A DNA stretch of 64,000 nt from Pontibacillus litoralis JSM 072002 (GTDB taxonomy: Bacteria > Bacillota > Bacilli > Bacillales > BH030062). Under the pieces are notes generated by a model. The model was not told where the DNA came from. It was given only the letters and a program-made list of their open reading frames with translations, and ran no database searches. Made by a program: the position numbers and the translations under genes. The DNA is taken from contig NZ_AVPG01000001.1 in assembly GCF_000775615.1 (NCBI RefSeq), positions 372,001 through 436,000 of the forward strand. Direction: 5' to 3'. Shown here one piece after another: positions 15,626-25,122 of this stretch (its first letter is position 1; each line of letters starts with the position of its first letter).

Positions 15626-16822
15626 TTAGTTATTTTCGTCGATTAGACGCACTGTATCACGTGCAATCATAACTTCTTCATTCGTTGGGATCACCATTAC
15701 TTTAACTGGAGAGTGTGGGTAGCTAATGAACGCTTCTTTGCCACGTGTTTGGTTAAGAGATGGATCCCAGTATACGCCCATAAACTCTAGACCTTTAAGT
15801 ACACGTTCGCGAATAGCTGTACTATTTTCACCTACACCTGCAGTAAAGACAATTGCATCTACTCCATGCATACGAGCTGCATAAGAACCAATGTATTTGT
15901 GAATACGATCAGCAAATACTTGTAATGCTAATTCAGCACGCTCATCTCCTTGTTCTGCTTTCTCTTCAATGTCACGAAGATCACTAGAGAAACCAGAAAG
16001 AGCAAGCATTCCACTTTCTTTGTTCAGAACGTGAATTACTTCTTCTGCGGACTTACCTGTTTTCTCCATAATGTAAGGAATTAAAGCTGGGTCAATGTTA
16101 CCTGAACGAGTTCCCATTGTTACCCCTGCTAGTGGTGTGAAGCCCATAGATGTGTCTACAGATTTGCCACCTTCAATCGCTGCGATACTTGCACCGTTAC
16201 CTAAGTGACAGGAAAGAATGCGCATTTGATCTAATGGGCGATTAACCATTTCCGCCGCACGCTGGGAAACATACTTATGAGATGTACCATGGAAACCGTA
16301 CTTACGAATACCATAATCCTCATAATAGTCATATGGAAGGCTATATAAGTATGATTGTTCTGGCATCGACTGGTGGAATGCAGTATCAAATACTACTACT
16401 GCTGGTACATTCGGTAAAATTTGTTGGAATGCGCGAATACCAGTTAGGTTCGCTGGGTTGTGCAATGGTGCTAATTCAGATACTTCTTCAATTTCTTTCA
16501 TTACTTCTTCTGTTACAAGTGCAGAATCACTGAAACGCTCTCCACCATGTACGACACGGTGACCGATTCCTTCAATTTCATCTAAAGATTGAACAATTCC
16601 TGTACTTGTTAGCTTGTCTACTAAAATTTCAACAGCTCTTTGGTGATTTGGAATATCTGTTACCATTTTATCTTTCTCGCCATTTACCTCGATAGTGAAA
16701 ATAGCGTTATCCAAACCGATACGTTCTACCAAACCTTTTGTTACTACTTCTTCTGCCGGCATTTCGATTAGTTGAAACTTTAGTGATGAACTACCCGCAT
16801 TAATTGATAAAATTTTGCTCAC
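15626..16822 (-). CDS. ackA: Acetate kinase
   Basis: 398-residue enzyme converting acetyl phosphate and ADP to acetate and ATP in overflow metabolism. Family signatures NAGSSSLKF (8-16), HRVVHGGE (about 87), [10 protein letters not shown] (about 146), [11 protein letters not shown] (about 174), HLGNGAS (about 206) and the C-terminal TAGVGENS are all present. Length is standard. The start is GTG at 16822 behind AAGGGGATG. It precedes no gene in the same unit; a terminator follows. A cre-like site near its promoter suggests control by CcpA, which is encoded at 43503-44498. Confidence 0.97.
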   Translation of the reverse strand: MSKILSINAGSSSLKFQLIEMPAEEVVTKGLVERIGLDNAIFTIEVNGEKDKMVTDIPNHQRAVEILVDKLTSTGIVQSLDEIEGIGHRVVHGGERFSDSALVTEEVMKEIEEVSELAPLHNPANLTGIRAFQQILPNVPAVVVFDTAFHQSMPEQSYLYSLPYDYYEDYGIRKYGFHGTSHKYVSQRAAEMVNRPLDQMRILSCHLGNGASIAAIEGGKSVDTSMGFTPLAGVTMGTRSGNIDPALIPYIMEKTGKSAEEVIHVLNKESGMLALSGFSSDLRDIEEKAEQGDERAELALQVFADRIHKYIGSYAARMHGVDAIVFTAGVGENSTAIRERVLKGLEFMGVYWDPSLNQTRGKEAFISYPHSPVKVMVIPTNEEVMIARDTVRLIDENN

Positions 16823-16882
16823 TTTTTTTCATCCCCTTACTGACTTAAGTTACTAGTTACCATTATTCATTTAAACACCCGT

Positions 16883-16896
16883 TGTGATTGTTTTCA
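16883..16896 (-). promoter_or_regulatory. Weak cre-like CcpA site at ackA
   Basis: On the minus strand TGAAAACAATCACA matches the cre consensus TGWAARCGYTWNCW at 11 of 14 positions, lacking the central CG. It would lie at the transcription start rather than upstream, unlike the activating cre of B. subtilis ackA. Confidence 0.3.
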
Positions 16897-16900
16897 AGAC

Positions 16901-16930
16901 AATATATAATATTTCACAAAATCGTGTTAA
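16901..16930 (-). promoter_or_regulatory. Candidate sigma-A promoter of ackA
   Basis: On the minus strand TTAACA (16925-16930) and TATATT (16901-16906) are separated by 18 bases, about 75 bases upstream of the GTG start. Confidence 0.45.
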
Positions 16931-16949
16931 AATCTTTATTTTCATAAAA

Positions 16950-17936
16950 TTAAAACGCTCTATATTCGTTAAACCATTTGTTAATTTTTATCACAATATC
17001 GTTCATCGCCCGCGCATTGGAGAAAGATGGTAAAGAAACGATTAATGCTTCCTTCGGTGGTTTTGTATGTTCAGCTTTTTTCTGAACAATGAAGATGCTT
17101 TTGCCAAACCGTTCATTCTTAAACATAGAGTCAGGTAATTGTAACACTCCTACTATGTGTGTATGTTGCTGTAGATATACATGTAATTGTTCGGCTTGAT
17201 CCCCTTCGAATAAAAAGTTAGGAATAAGAAATAGTCCATATCCACCTGGTTTCATATAATTCACACTTTGTTCTATTAAAAGGTGGTGCGAATAAGAATG
17301 GCCTGATTGTGCTTTTAATTGGTATCCTTCTGCTTGTGTATCATTTGGATAATAGCCTACCGGTAAATCGGCAATAACACTATCTACCGGCTCCAATAGA
17401 AACGGCTGCAGACTATCTTGATGGAAAAGTTCAATCTCTGTTTGTTGCAAATTCGCATTCATTAACGAAAGCTCTAATAACGTGCGATCTACGTCACTTC
17501 CATATGCTTCAACTGGCTTATCTAATTGATTGATGACTGCCGTTAGTAGATTTGCCGTACCTGTAACAGGATCAAATAAGCGAATGCCTTCCTTCTTTGG
17601 TACTACCTTTTCTAACAAGTATCCCATAAATATAGCAACAGAGTCAGGTGTAATGTAATGCTGCTGTTGTGTGTACCCTTTCATCGCCTTTAAAATAGCT
17701 AGTTGGATAGCCTTTCTTATTTCTTCCTTTGTATATTCATCAAGCGATATGACCTTAAGTTTATCGGTTAATGCACTTCGAACACCATCACTATGTTGTT
17801 CAGGTATTGCTTGTTCAAATAATATACTCCCCGCTAATGGAAGTAATTCTATATAAGGATAGTCGATATCTTTGCTTATGATTGTAACAACTTCATCTAA
17901 CCACGTATATAATTGCTCCGTTTTCGATGCTTCCAC
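16950..17936 (-). CDS. ytxK: N6-adenine methylase-like protein YtxK
   Basis: 328-residue class I SAM-dependent methyltransferase of the HsdM-like fold. SAM loop FDPVTGTANLLTAVINQL near residue 140; the acidic motif YGSDVDR near 164. The catalytic tetrapeptide position (NPPY/F in DNA methylases) reads DLPVGYYPND (about 194), so activity on DNA is doubtful and the family may have another substrate. No restriction gene is adjacent. GTG at 17936 follows AGGAGGAG. It lies between tpx and ackA as in B. subtilis. The function is unknown. Confidence 0.88.
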   Translation of the reverse strand: MEASKTEQLYTWLDEVVTIISKDIDYPYIELLPLAGSILFEQAIPEQHSDGVRSALTDKLKVISLDEYTKEEIRKAIQLAILKAMKGYTQQQHYITPDSVAIFMGYLLEKVVPKKEGIRLFDPVTGTANLLTAVINQLDKPVEAYGSDVDRTLLELSLMNANLQQTEIELFHQDSLQPFLLEPVDSVIADLPVGYYPNDTQAEGYQLKAQSGHSYSHHLLIEQSVNYMKPGGYGLFLIPNFLFEGDQAEQLHVYLQQHTHIVGVLQLPDSMFKNERFGKSIFIVQKKAEHTKPPKEALIVSLPSFSNARAMNDIVIKINKWFNEYRAF

Positions 17937-18035
17937 GTCTTACTCCTCCTATCGAAACTATAACTTTATCTATTCTAGCAAATGTACATTCTTTTTACCA
18001 AGGAAGAAGGAATGAAAGGTATGTATGAAGAGAAA

Positions 18036-18066
18036 TTAAAGAAGCCCGGCTGCTAGAACCGGACCA
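18036..18066 (-). terminator. Weak terminator downstream of tpx
   Basis: A short GC-rich hairpin around CCGG...CCGG with the extension AGCCGGGCT on the minus strand, followed by TCTTTAATTT. The T-run is imperfect. Confidence 0.4.
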
Positions 18067-18077
18067 AAGTGGGACGT

Positions 18078-18578
18078 TTATTTTGCTTGTTTTGCAGCTT
18101 GAAGTGCGGCATCATAATTCGGATGATTGGTTGCCTCTGGTACGTATTCAACATAAACAATCTCATCGTTACTGTCTACTACGAATACAGCACGTGCAAG
18201 TAAGCGCAGCTCTTGAATGAGCACGCCAAATGCTTCACCAAACGAGGCATCACGGTGATCAGATAATGTATCTACTTTATCAACCCCATTCGCTCCACAC
18301 CAACGGGCTTGTGCAAAAGGAAGATCCATACTAACCGTTAACACATTGACGTTCTCTAGTTTATCTGCCTCTTCATTAAATTTACGAGTCTGTGCATCAC
18401 ATACCCCAGTATCAATGGAAGGTACGACACTGATTAACTTTACGTTTCCTTTGTAATCACGTAAGGAAACTTCGGATAAATCATTTGCTAACACTGTGAA
18501 TTGTGGAGCTTTGTCCCCTACCTTTACTTCATTTCCTAGTAGTGTCACTTGGTTTCCTTTAAACGTTACGTTAGCCAT
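18078..18578 (-). CDS. tpx: Thiol peroxidase Tpx
   Basis: 166-residue atypical two-cysteine peroxiredoxin that reduces hydrogen and alkyl peroxides using thioredoxin. Peroxidatic cysteine in [12 protein letters not shown] (about residue 60) and resolving cysteine in ARWCGANGV (about 94) are both present, as is the typical opening [19 protein letters not shown]. Length is normal for the family. ATG at 18578 follows GGGGAGGATG. A perfect 8-base dyad lies just upstream of the ribosome site. It sits between ytfJ and ytxK as in B. subtilis, where tpx belongs to the Spx regulon. Confidence 0.96.
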   Translation of the reverse strand: MANVTFKGNQVTLLGNEVKVGDKAPQFTVLANDLSEVSLRDYKGNVKLISVVPSIDTGVCDAQTRKFNEEADKLENVNVLTVSMDLPFAQARWCGANGVDKVDTLSDHRDASFGEAFGVLIQELRLLARAVFVVDSNDEIVYVEYVPEATNHPNYDAALQAAKQAK

Positions 18579-18595
18579 GTTTTAAACATCCTCCC

Positions 18596-18617
18596 CGATT
18601 ATTTTACTTAATAATCG
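18596..18617. promoter_or_regulatory. Perfect inverted repeat upstream of tpx
   Basis: CGATTATT (18596-18603) and AATAATCG (18610-18617) form an 8+8 dyad with a 6-base spacer next to the tpx ribosome site. It could be an operator or an mRNA hairpin. It does not match the PerR box consensus well. Confidence 0.35.
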
Positions 18618-18686
18618 ACAGCTTTTAAAAAACTGCCACTATTTCTTATTATGAAGGCATGCTTTTAACTTGTCTAATCATAACCT

Positions 18687-19136
18687 TTACCATGTATAAT
18701 CTTCTTTTGTTTGTTCGTTTGGTGATGAAACATTTTGCTTGGCTTGCTGTCCCTTTTTATCAAATGCTTCTTGTATTTTCTCCACTGCTTGCGGTGCTAA
18801 ATCTAGCAATCGTTCATAAATGTGCGTACTCTCATCTAGATGAATCATCTTGACACCTGTGGATTTATTGACAATTAAAAATGCCATTGGTGTAATGGAA
18901 ACGCCACCACCACTACCTCCACCAAAAGGTAATTCGCTATTCGATTCATCCAACTGCTTCATCTGAAATTCACTACCGCCTGCTGCAAAGCCAAACCCCA
19001 CCTTCGATACAGTAATAATTAACGTACTACCATCAGGAGTTTCAACTGGATCACCTATAATCGTATTAACATCAATCATATCTTTCAAATTTTCCATCGC
19101 TGTCGTCATCAAACCTTGAATAGGATGCTCTGCCAT
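18687..19136 (-). CDS. ytfJ: Spore protein YtfJ (GerW family)
   Basis: 149-residue YtfJ/GerW-family protein. The conserved N-terminal region LMTTAMENLKDMIDVNTIIG (about 9-28) and the glycine-rich motif KVGFGFAAGGSEF (about 46-58) followed by GGGSGGG-V-I-PMAFL (about 72-88) are characteristic. GerW is made in the forespore and is required for normal response of spores to L-alanine germinant. A variable charged tail follows. ATG at 19136 follows AAGGAGAG and the gene is 22 bases downstream of ytfI, so the pair is an operon, as in other bacilli. Confidence 0.93.
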   Translation of the reverse strand: MAEHPIQGLMTTAMENLKDMIDVNTIIGDPVETPDGSTLIITVSKVGFGFAAGGSEFQMKQLDESNSELPFGGGSGGGVSITPMAFLIVNKSTGVKMIHLDESTHIYERLLDLAPQAVEKIQEAFDKKGQQAKQNVSSPNEQTKEDYTW

Positions 19137-19158
19137 TGGGCACTCTCCTTTCTCTCGT

Positions 19159-19812
19159 TTAAGCTATATTCTTGGACCACTTTGGAATTCTTCCTCGTGT
19201 GTGCCGAGCGATTTGAAACAGTGCGACAATAGCTTTGCCAAAACGAAAGGAAATCATACATTCTAATCTCGTTTGAGAGTGCTTCTCTTGAAAGGAAGGT
19301 ATAATTTGCACGGAAGGTTTTGTATTCAATTCCATGAAATGAGATAGAATTCCAACTACTGTTCCTTTGATGGACCACATAATACCACAAATCATTCCTG
19401 TATTACTGGCATCGGATGTTCCAAATTCCGTTTTCCACTGTAGTGTATGAATGGTAACATTAGACAAAAAACGGGAGACGATTGTATGCAAGCCAACTAC
19501 ATTTTGCACAAATTGACGGACTTCTTGTAACTGATGAATTAATTCTTTTGGTGTGTATGACTTCTCGTGCTCGGCTGTTTTTCCTTCTGTAGATGTTTGC
19601 TCTTTCGTCTTTATGGCCATATGTTCTTTATCTATTGCTACTAATGGTATCTCTTTCTTATATCGTAGATAGCGTAAAAAGCGAACTTCTATTTTTATAT
19701 AATCTTGGTCTTGATGATGTAACAATAAAAAGGTAATAATAACTTTACTCCAAACAAAGAGAAAATAAATACTCACTATTCCAATCGTTAAGAAAACCAG
19801 AATATACCACAT
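19159..19812 (-). CDS. ytfI: DUF2953 membrane protein YtfI
   Basis: 217-residue protein with one N-terminal membrane segment (about 1-22) and a DUF2953 domain in the C-terminal half, where the patterns WKTEFGTSDASNTGMICGIMW (shortened: TEFGTSDA..TGM..G) and F-R-GKAI are visible. The family accompanies ytfJ in endospore formers and is taken to be sporulation-related, without a known activity. The frame opens at 19845, but ATG at 19812 follows AAGGAGGAGG and is preferred. It is the first gene of the ytfI-ytfJ operon and is divergent from nadK. Confidence 0.88.
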   Translation of the reverse strand: MWYILVFLTIGIVSIYFLFVWSKVIITFLLLHHQDQDYIKIEVRFLRYLRYKKEIPLVAIDKEHMAIKTKEQTSTEGKTAEHEKSYTPKELIHQLQEVRQFVQNVVGLHTIVSRFLSNVTIHTLQWKTEFGTSDASNTGMICGIMWSIKGTVVGILSHFMELNTKPSVQIIPSFQEKHSQTRLECMISFRFGKAIVALFQIARHTRGRIPKWSKNIA

Positions 19813-19879
19813 TATATGCCTCCTCCTTGCCATCATCATGGGCAATTATGACAACTTCTAAACGCTTGGTATAACAACT

Positions 19880-19907
19880 TTGAAAACGATTACGTTCGTG
19901 ATATGAT
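19880..19907 (+). promoter_or_regulatory. Sigma-A promoter of nadK
   Basis: TTGAAA (19880-19885), 16-base spacer, TATGAT (19902-19907) with a TG extension (TGATATGAT). The expected start is about 18 bases before the start codon. Confidence 0.65.
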
Positions 19908-19931
19908 GTATTCAAATTGGAGGGATACATA

Positions 19932-20732
19932 ATGACAAACCGTAGTAATTTATTCTTTTATTACAAACATAGTGTTGAACATGAAGAACAATTACAGCCT
20001 TTATTTAATTTAGCGAAAGAGAATGGCTTTCACCTTGTAGATAATCACGAACAAGCGAACATCATTGTGAGTGTTGGTGGAGACGGAATGTTTTTACAGG
20101 CTGTTAGAAAAACGGGGTTTAGACAAGATTGCTTATACATGGGAATAACCGTAAATGAACATGCAAGTTTATATTGTGACTTTCATTTATCTAACTTTAA
20201 TGAAATGGTTCGCTCTATGTTGCATGATGACATTGAAGTACGCAAATTTCCAGTCATTGAAGCAAGAATTAATAAAACGATGCCCTTCTATTGTTTAAAC
20301 GAGGTCAGCATTCGTTCAAGTATTATAAAAACAATTACACTAGATGTGTTTATTGATGATTTGTATTTTGAACGTTTTCGTGGGGATGGTCTTATCGTTT
20401 CAACTCCTACTGGTAGTACTGCTTACAATAAATCAACTAAAGGCGCTGTCGTAGACCCGAAAATACCGTGTTTTCAAGTCACCGAGCTCGCATCTTTAAA
20501 TAACAATCGATTTCGTACGTTAGGGTCGTCCTTCATTCTAAGCGGGGAAAGGAAACTCTATTTACAAACAGTTGATGACGGAAACGATCATCCAATTATA
20601 GGTATTGATAATGAAGCTCTACCAATTCGCAACATAGAAGAAGTAGCGGTTAAATTAAGTGATTGTGTCATAAAAACGGTAAAGCTCAAAAACAATTCCT
20701 ACTGGGATCGTGTAAAGCGTACATTTTTATAA
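19932..20732 (+). CDS. ppnKB: NAD kinase (PpnKB / YtdI type)
   Basis: 266-residue NAD kinase of the second Bacillus type. It phosphorylates NAD to NADP. The catalytic GGDG motif is in ANIIVSVGGDGMFLQAV (about residue 44-56), and the conserved STPTGSTAYNKS segment (about 155) binds nucleotide. Length matches B. subtilis YtdI (267). The frame can open at a TTG (19917), but ATG at 19932 with GGAGGG at 6-7 bases is clearly the start. It is transcribed alone from its own promoter, divergent from ytfI. Confidence 0.93.
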   Translation: MTNRSNLFFYYKHSVEHEEQLQPLFNLAKENGFHLVDNHEQANIIVSVGGDGMFLQAVRKTGFRQDCLYMGITVNEHASLYCDFHLSNFNEMVRSMLHDDIEVRKFPVIEARINKTMPFYCLNEVSIRSSIIKTITLDVFIDDLYFERFRGDGLIVSTPTGSTAYNKSTKGAVVDPKIPCFQVTELASLNNNRFRTLGSSFILSGERKLYLQTVDDGNDHPIIGIDNEALPIRNIEEVAVKLSDCVIKTVKLKNNSYWDRVKRTFL

Positions 20733-20738
20733 AGAAAC

Positions 20739-20772
20739 GAGAAAGCATTTAGGTCATACTAGATGCTTTCTC
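20739..20772. terminator. Hairpin between nadK and ytcJ
   Basis: Perfect stem GAGAAAGCAT (20739-20748) with ATGCTTTCTC (20763-20772). The T-tract is poor on the plus strand (ATCCATC) and moderate on the minus strand (GTTTCTTTAT). The ytcJ stop codon lies within the stem. Confidence 0.55.
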
Positions 20773-22357
20773 ATCCATCATATATATCATACATGATCGT
20801 GCCATCTACTACTGTTTTGCTCACTTGTACTTGCAACAAATTCCCAGGACTGACAGTATATAAATCTCTGTCAAAAATCGTAAAATCCGCTACATAATTC
20901 GGTTTAATAACCCCTCTAACCTTCTGTTTACCGATAGCTTTTGCTGCACCTGTCGTATATAGAGAGATAGCTTCAAACATCGATAACGCTTGCTCTTCTC
21001 CATACGTAACTTGATCATGATACGACGTTCTAGCCATCGCCGCCTGAATGCCAAATAACGGATTAATTTCTTCAATTGGTGCATCAGACCCTCCTGCACA
21101 ACTAATCCCATGTCGCAACATCGATTTCCAAGCATACGCGTGTGCTAAACGATTGATACCAATCCGTTCTATTACCCATGGAAAATCAGATGCGACAAAT
21201 GTAGGTTGGATATCTATGACAATATTCTCGTTTGCTATTAATGGGTATAGACGCTCTGTCATTATTTGCCCATGAATAATTCGGTCCGGCATAGCAGAAT
21301 TATTTGGATACATGCTAACAACATCGACAACAAGTTCCATCGCTCGATCTCCAATAGCGTGAATAGCAACCGGCATCTGAAACTTCCTCGCCTTTTTAAC
21401 GAGCATGCTCAACGTTTCTTTCGTATGGATTGCCACCCCCTTCTGCCCAGGAGCATCCATATAATCTTCACGCAACCATGCAGTCCTCCCACCTAAAGCA
21501 CCATCACTAAATATTTTCATTGCCCCGAATTCAACAAATGGGTGGTTATGAAGGTGTTTCGTTTTTTGCATGTCATCGACAACATTGTGATGAACGAGTA
21601 AGTGAGTACGAAATTTCATGCTGTTTCCAATTGCATTTAAATAGGCTTGATACGTTTTTGCAAAGCTCCCATAATAGGCTAAGTCCTCTGTATGTCCACC
21701 TACTAATCCGTTACTCCATAAATCTTTAATTGCTATGGTTATTGCTTGTTCTACGTATTGCCTATCACATATTGGCATAACATCTTTGATATATTGTTGC
21801 GCTGTATCGAGCAATAACCCTGTTAATCCATCTGCATCTTTCTCGATTTTACCACCTTGTGGTTGTTCGGTTTCACACGTAATCCCAGCTATTTCTAACG
21901 CCTTTGAATTAGCTACTAAAGCATGGCGACACACTCTTGTTAACACAATTGGATGTTGCATGGATATCTCATCTAAATCTCGTCTGTGAATAGGAATCGG
22001 ATTTTCCCACTGATTTTCATCCCACCCTTCTCCAATCATCCATTCCCCATTTTTTAACTGGCGAATTTGTTGTTCTAACGACTGTTTCAATGCTTCCACT
22101 GATGTATAATAAGACAGGTTTAATCGCATTCTTTTTTCTCCATGACCTACAATGTGTAAATGACTATCCACAAACCCCGGATACATGACATCTCCTTGCA
22201 AATTGTATTCAACCGTCTGTTCATCAATATAATGCTTCCTTAAATCCTTTTCTTTTCCGGTCGCTACAATCTTTCCATGATTAACAAATACAGCTTCTAC
22301 TGTACAATCCTTTGTTTCCATTGTATATATCGTGCCACCATACCATAATTCGCCCAT
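20771..22357 (-). CDS. ytcJ: Metal-dependent amidohydrolase YtcJ
   Basis: 528-residue amidohydrolase-3 family enzyme. The first metal motif GFVDSHLHIVGHG is near residue 63 (HxH), a histidine segment VAIHAIGDRAMELVVD is near 340, and the metal-binding aspartate is in CAGGSDAPIEEINP near 440. Related proteins hydrolyse N-acyl or formamide-type substrates, but the substrate of YtcJ is not known. ATG at 22357 follows GGAGGGAGAGG and is preferred to the frame start at 22393. It is transcribed alone downstream of sspA. Confidence 0.88.
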   Translation of the reverse strand: MGELWYGGTIYTMETKDCTVEAVFVNHGKIVATGKEKDLRKHYIDEQTVEYNLQGDVMYPGFVDSHLHIVGHGEKRMRLNLSYYTSVEALKQSLEQQIRQLKNGEWMIGEGWDENQWENPIPIHRRDLDEISMQHPIVLTRVCRHALVANSKALEIAGITCETEQPQGGKIEKDADGLTGLLLDTAQQYIKDVMPICDRQYVEQAITIAIKDLWSNGLVGGHTEDLAYYGSFAKTYQAYLNAIGNSMKFRTHLLVHHNVVDDMQKTKHLHNHPFVEFGAMKIFSDGALGGRTAWLREDYMDAPGQKGVAIHTKETLSMLVKKARKFQMPVAIHAIGDRAMELVVDVVSMYPNNSAMPDRIIHGQIMTERLYPLIANENIVIDIQPTFVASDFPWVIERIGINRLAHAYAWKSMLRHGISCAGGSDAPIEEINPLFGIQAAMARTSYHDQVTYGEEQALSMFEAISLYTTGAAKAIGKQKVRGVIKPNYVADFTIFDRDLYTVSPGNLLQVQVSKTVVDGTIMYDIYDG

Positions 22358-22439
22358 CTTTACCTCTCCCTCCTTTTTGAAGTACCTTAGCATATACTTA
22401 TTTTATTGAAAAGAAAAATAGAAAGAATTTTCCGGCACA

Positions 22440-22475
22440 CTAAAAAGAGGAGCAATGATTACATTACTCCTCTTA
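22440..22475 (-). terminator. Intrinsic terminator of sspA
   Basis: Stem AGAGGAG-AATG (22446-22457) with CATT-CTCCTCT (22462-22473), one mismatch, followed by T5 on the minus strand. Confidence 0.88.
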
Positions 22476-22494
22476 GCCAAACCTTATTCGGTTG

Positions 22495-22692
22495 TTACTG
22501 TTGTCCACCGTATTGTTGTTCTGCCATTTGAACGAGACGCTTTGTAATTTCACCGCCTACAGAACCATTTTGACGAGCCGTTGAATCTGGCCCTAACTGA
22601 ACACCAAACTCTTGCGCAATTTCTGTTTTCATTTGGTCTAATGCTTGCTGTACGCCAGGTACTACAAGTTGGTTAGAATTGTTGTATGCCAT
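22495..22692 (-). CDS. sspA: Small acid-soluble spore protein, alpha/beta type
   Basis: 65-residue alpha/beta SASP that coats spore DNA and protects it from UV and heat. The GPR protease cleavage site region [12 protein letters not shown] (about 23-34) and the DNA-binding segment [17 protein letters not shown] (about 44-60) are conserved. It has the single-copy family length and no cysteine. The frame opens at 22728, but ATG at 22692 follows AAGGAGGTGA. The position between thiI and ytcJ corresponds to B. subtilis sspA. Expression is expected in the forespore from a sigma-G promoter, which I did not identify with confidence. Confidence 0.93.
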   Translation of the reverse strand: MAYNNSNQLVVPGVQQALDQMKTEIAQEFGVQLGPDSTARQNGSVGGEITKRLVQMAEQQYGGQQ

Positions 22693-22771
22693 GATGACTT
22701 CACCTCCTTGTACTACTAGCATGCGCAATTAAGGGAAGTGAATACGACGTAAATAATGGCAAAACTGGTCG

Positions 22772-23977
22772 TTAAAACAGGTCAGCAAATTCCTCTTCAT
22801 CAGCGGCTTTATCATGTTTAAATTCGATTGTCTCAATGTTGTTTAATGTCTCTTCATATTCTGATCCGAAATCAAGTCTTTTCTCTAACTCATTTACTTT
22901 TTTACGGTTGGGTTTCGTTTTCGGTTGACTAGGAACAAATACTGTACAGCAATCCTCATACGGACGTATAGAAATATCATACGTATCAATTCGTTTCGAA
23001 ATATCAATAATGTCTACTTTATCCATCGCTACTAATGGTCGGAGAATCGGATAATTCGTCACTTCATTTATTGTATTCATGCTTTCCATCGTCTGACTTG
23101 CTACTTGTCCTAAGCTTTCACCTGTCGTTAAGCTTAGAATCCCTTCTTTTTCTGCTACTTGCTCACTAATTCGCATCATTAATCTTCTCATAAGTGTCAT
23201 TCCATATTCTTCAGGTATTTGACGGAATAACGTTTGTTGTAAGTTCGTAAACGGAACGATATGCACGCGTACAGTGCGGCCATAACGAGTTAATTTCTTA
23301 GCTAAATCCAATACTTTCTGTTTTGCCCTCTCACTCGTATAAGGTGGGGAATGGAAATGAATCGCTTCTAACTCTACCCCACGCTTCATCGTTAAATATC
23401 CGGCAACAGGACTATCAATTCCACCTGATAATAGTAATAAACTCTTTCCTGTCGTACCAACCGGAAGTCCACCAGCTCCTTTTATTTTCTCAGACGTGAT
23501 AAATGTTCCTTCTCGTCTAATTTCAACGTTAATCTCTAAATCTGGATGATGGACATCTACTGTATACTTCTCTGTATTCGTTAATAAATGTCCTCCAAGA
23601 ATACGGTTCATTTCTTGTGAACGAATCGGAAAATCTTTATAGACTCTTTTCGTTGATATTTTGAACGTTTGGACATTGGTTGGATTGGTCAAAGCATACA
23701 ATGCCGCTTCCTTAATCGCTTCTTCAGTATTATCTACTTTTATGGCTAAACTCATCGATTGAATACCAAATATTTCTTTACAAAGCTCGATTATTGGCTC
23801 TGGTTGTTCTCCGTTCAACAAAATATACATGCGATCATGATTTTTCGTAATTTTCACATGCGGATAATCCTTCAGCTTTGATTGAACGTTGGAAAATAGC
23901 TTGGAGACAAAATATTTCTTATTCTTACCTTTTAAAGACATTTCTCCGTATCGTATTAAAATATGATCATATTGCAT
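22772..23977 (-). CDS. thiI: tRNA 4-thiouridine / thiazole sulfurtransferase ThiI
   Basis: 401-residue ThiI with N-terminal ferredoxin-like and THUMP domains (about 1-165) and a PP-loop ATP pyrophosphatase domain (PP motif LLLLSGGIDSPVAGY, about 178-192). It adenylates U8 of tRNA and receives sulfur from a cysteine desulfurase. Like B. subtilis ThiI and unlike the E. coli protein it ends without a rhodanese domain. A CC pair (YEDCCTVF) is near residue 345. The gene starts five bases after nifZ, its dedicated sulfur donor, so the two form an operon. Confidence 0.96.
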   Translation of the reverse strand: MQYDHILIRYGEMSLKGKNKKYFVSKLFSNVQSKLKDYPHVKITKNHDRMYILLNGEQPEPIIELCKEIFGIQSMSLAIKVDNTEEAIKEAALYALTNPTNVQTFKISTKRVYKDFPIRSQEMNRILGGHLLTNTEKYTVDVHHPDLEINVEIRREGTFITSEKIKGAGGLPVGTTGKSLLLLSGGIDSPVAGYLTMKRGVELEAIHFHSPPYTSERAKQKVLDLAKKLTRYGRTVRVHIVPFTNLQQTLFRQIPEEYGMTLMRRLMMRISEQVAEKEGILSLTTGESLGQVASQTMESMNTINEVTNYPILRPLVAMDKVDIIDISKRIDTYDISIRPYEDCCTVFVPSQPKTKPNRKKVNELEKRLDFGSEYEETLNNIETIEFKHDKAADEEEFADLF

Positions 23978-23982
23978 TGTAT

Positions 23983-25122
23983 CTACCCCATTACTTCACT
24001 TAATTGATTCATTACTTCTTTTAATACGTTTACAAACGTATCTACTTCTTCCTCTGTATTATGATGCGACAAACTAATTCTTATTGCAGATAACGAACGT
24101 TTAAAACCTATGTTACAAGCTTCAAGCACTGAGCTTTCTCCTGCGTTTTTTGAAGAACAGGCTGATTTAGTGGAAACAAAAATGTCACGTTCTCCGAGAG
24201 CATGGATGACTACTTCAGGCTTAAAACCTGGTAAGGATATGTTTAAAATATGTGGAGCAGCATCCTCAGGCGAATTAATATAAACTCCTTCTATTTGCCG
24301 TAATTCGCTTCGAAGCTGACCATTTAAATGTTGTAAATGATGATGGTGTGTTCGTTGCTTGTCTAATATAATGCGTAGCGCCTTTACCATTGACACACTT
24401 CCAGCCAAATTCTCTGTACCTGCTCGATAGGATAATTCTTGGCTTCCTCCATGTAAAAGTGGAAAGATGGATGTTCCTTTTTTAATATACAACATACCTG
24501 TCCCATTTAGTCCATGAATTTTATGACCTGACATGGTACATAAATCGATATGAGCCTTATTAAAATCCAATGGAACCTTTCCTAATCCTTGGACATAATC
24601 CACATGGAAAAACAACTTCGGATATTTATTCGCTATTTCTCCGATTTCTTCTATCGGTTGTATCGTTCCTAGTTCATTATTTACGTGCATAACACTTATT
24701 AAAATCGTATCTTCTGTAATGGCATCAGCTATATCTTGTACATTCACTTGTCCATTTTGATCGACTGGAAGATACGTCACATTAAAACCTAATGACTCTA
24801 AAGACTTACAAGCTTCTTTAACAGATGGGTGTTCTATAGATGTTGTAATGATATGCTTCCCTCGTTGCTGATGTTGAAGAGCTATTCCTTTAACGGCCAA
24901 ATTATTCCCTTCTGTTCCACCTGATGTGAAAATAATTTCTGATTCTTCAACATTTAACAATTGAGCTGCTTGCTTTTTTGCTTGCGTAAGTAATCGTTCC
25001 GAATCGCAACCTATTCGGTGAATCGAAGAAGGATTTCCATAATATCGTTCAGATACTTGACGAAATGTTGCTAACACTTCTAGATACGGTTTAGTCGTTG
25101 CGCTATTATCAAAATATATCAT
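23983..25122 (-). CDS. nifZ: Cysteine desulfurase NifZ (IscS-like, partner of ThiI)
   Basis: 379-residue class V PLP enzyme that removes sulfur from cysteine. It opens with MIYFDNSATTKP, has the PLP lysine in MSGHKIHGLNG (about residue 200) and the mobile catalytic cysteine in STKSACSSKNAGESS (about 325), the type I (IscS/NifS) layout. In Bacillus, NifZ supplies persulfide to ThiI for 4-thiouridine in tRNA. The ribosome site is AAAAGGAGC. It is the first gene of the nifZ-thiI operon with a five-base gap. Confidence 0.95.
   Translation of the reverse strand: MIYFDNSATTKPYLEVLATFRQVSERYYGNPSSIHRIGCDSERLLTQAKKQAAQLLNVEESEIIFTSGGTEGNNLAVKGIALQHQQRGKHIITTSIEHPSVKEACKSLESLGFNVTYLPVDQNGQVNVQDIADAITEDTILISVMHVNNELGTIQPIEEIGEIANKYPKLFFHVDYVQGLGKVPLDFNKAHIDLCTMSGHKIHGLNGTGMLYIKKGTSIFPLLHGGSQELSYRAGTENLAGSVSMVKALRIILDKQRTHHHHLQHLNGQLRSELRQIEGVYINSPEDAAPHILNISLPGFKPEVVIHALGERDIFVSTKSACSSKNAGESSVLEACNIGFKRSLSAIRISLSHHNTEEEVDTFVNVLKEVMNQLSEVMG

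Noticed and set aside
19109-19390. 93-codon minus-strand ORF overlapping ytfJ and ytfI
   Set aside because: It lies inside ytfI and crosses into the start of ytfJ in another frame; no ribosome site, and both overlapped genes are well supported.
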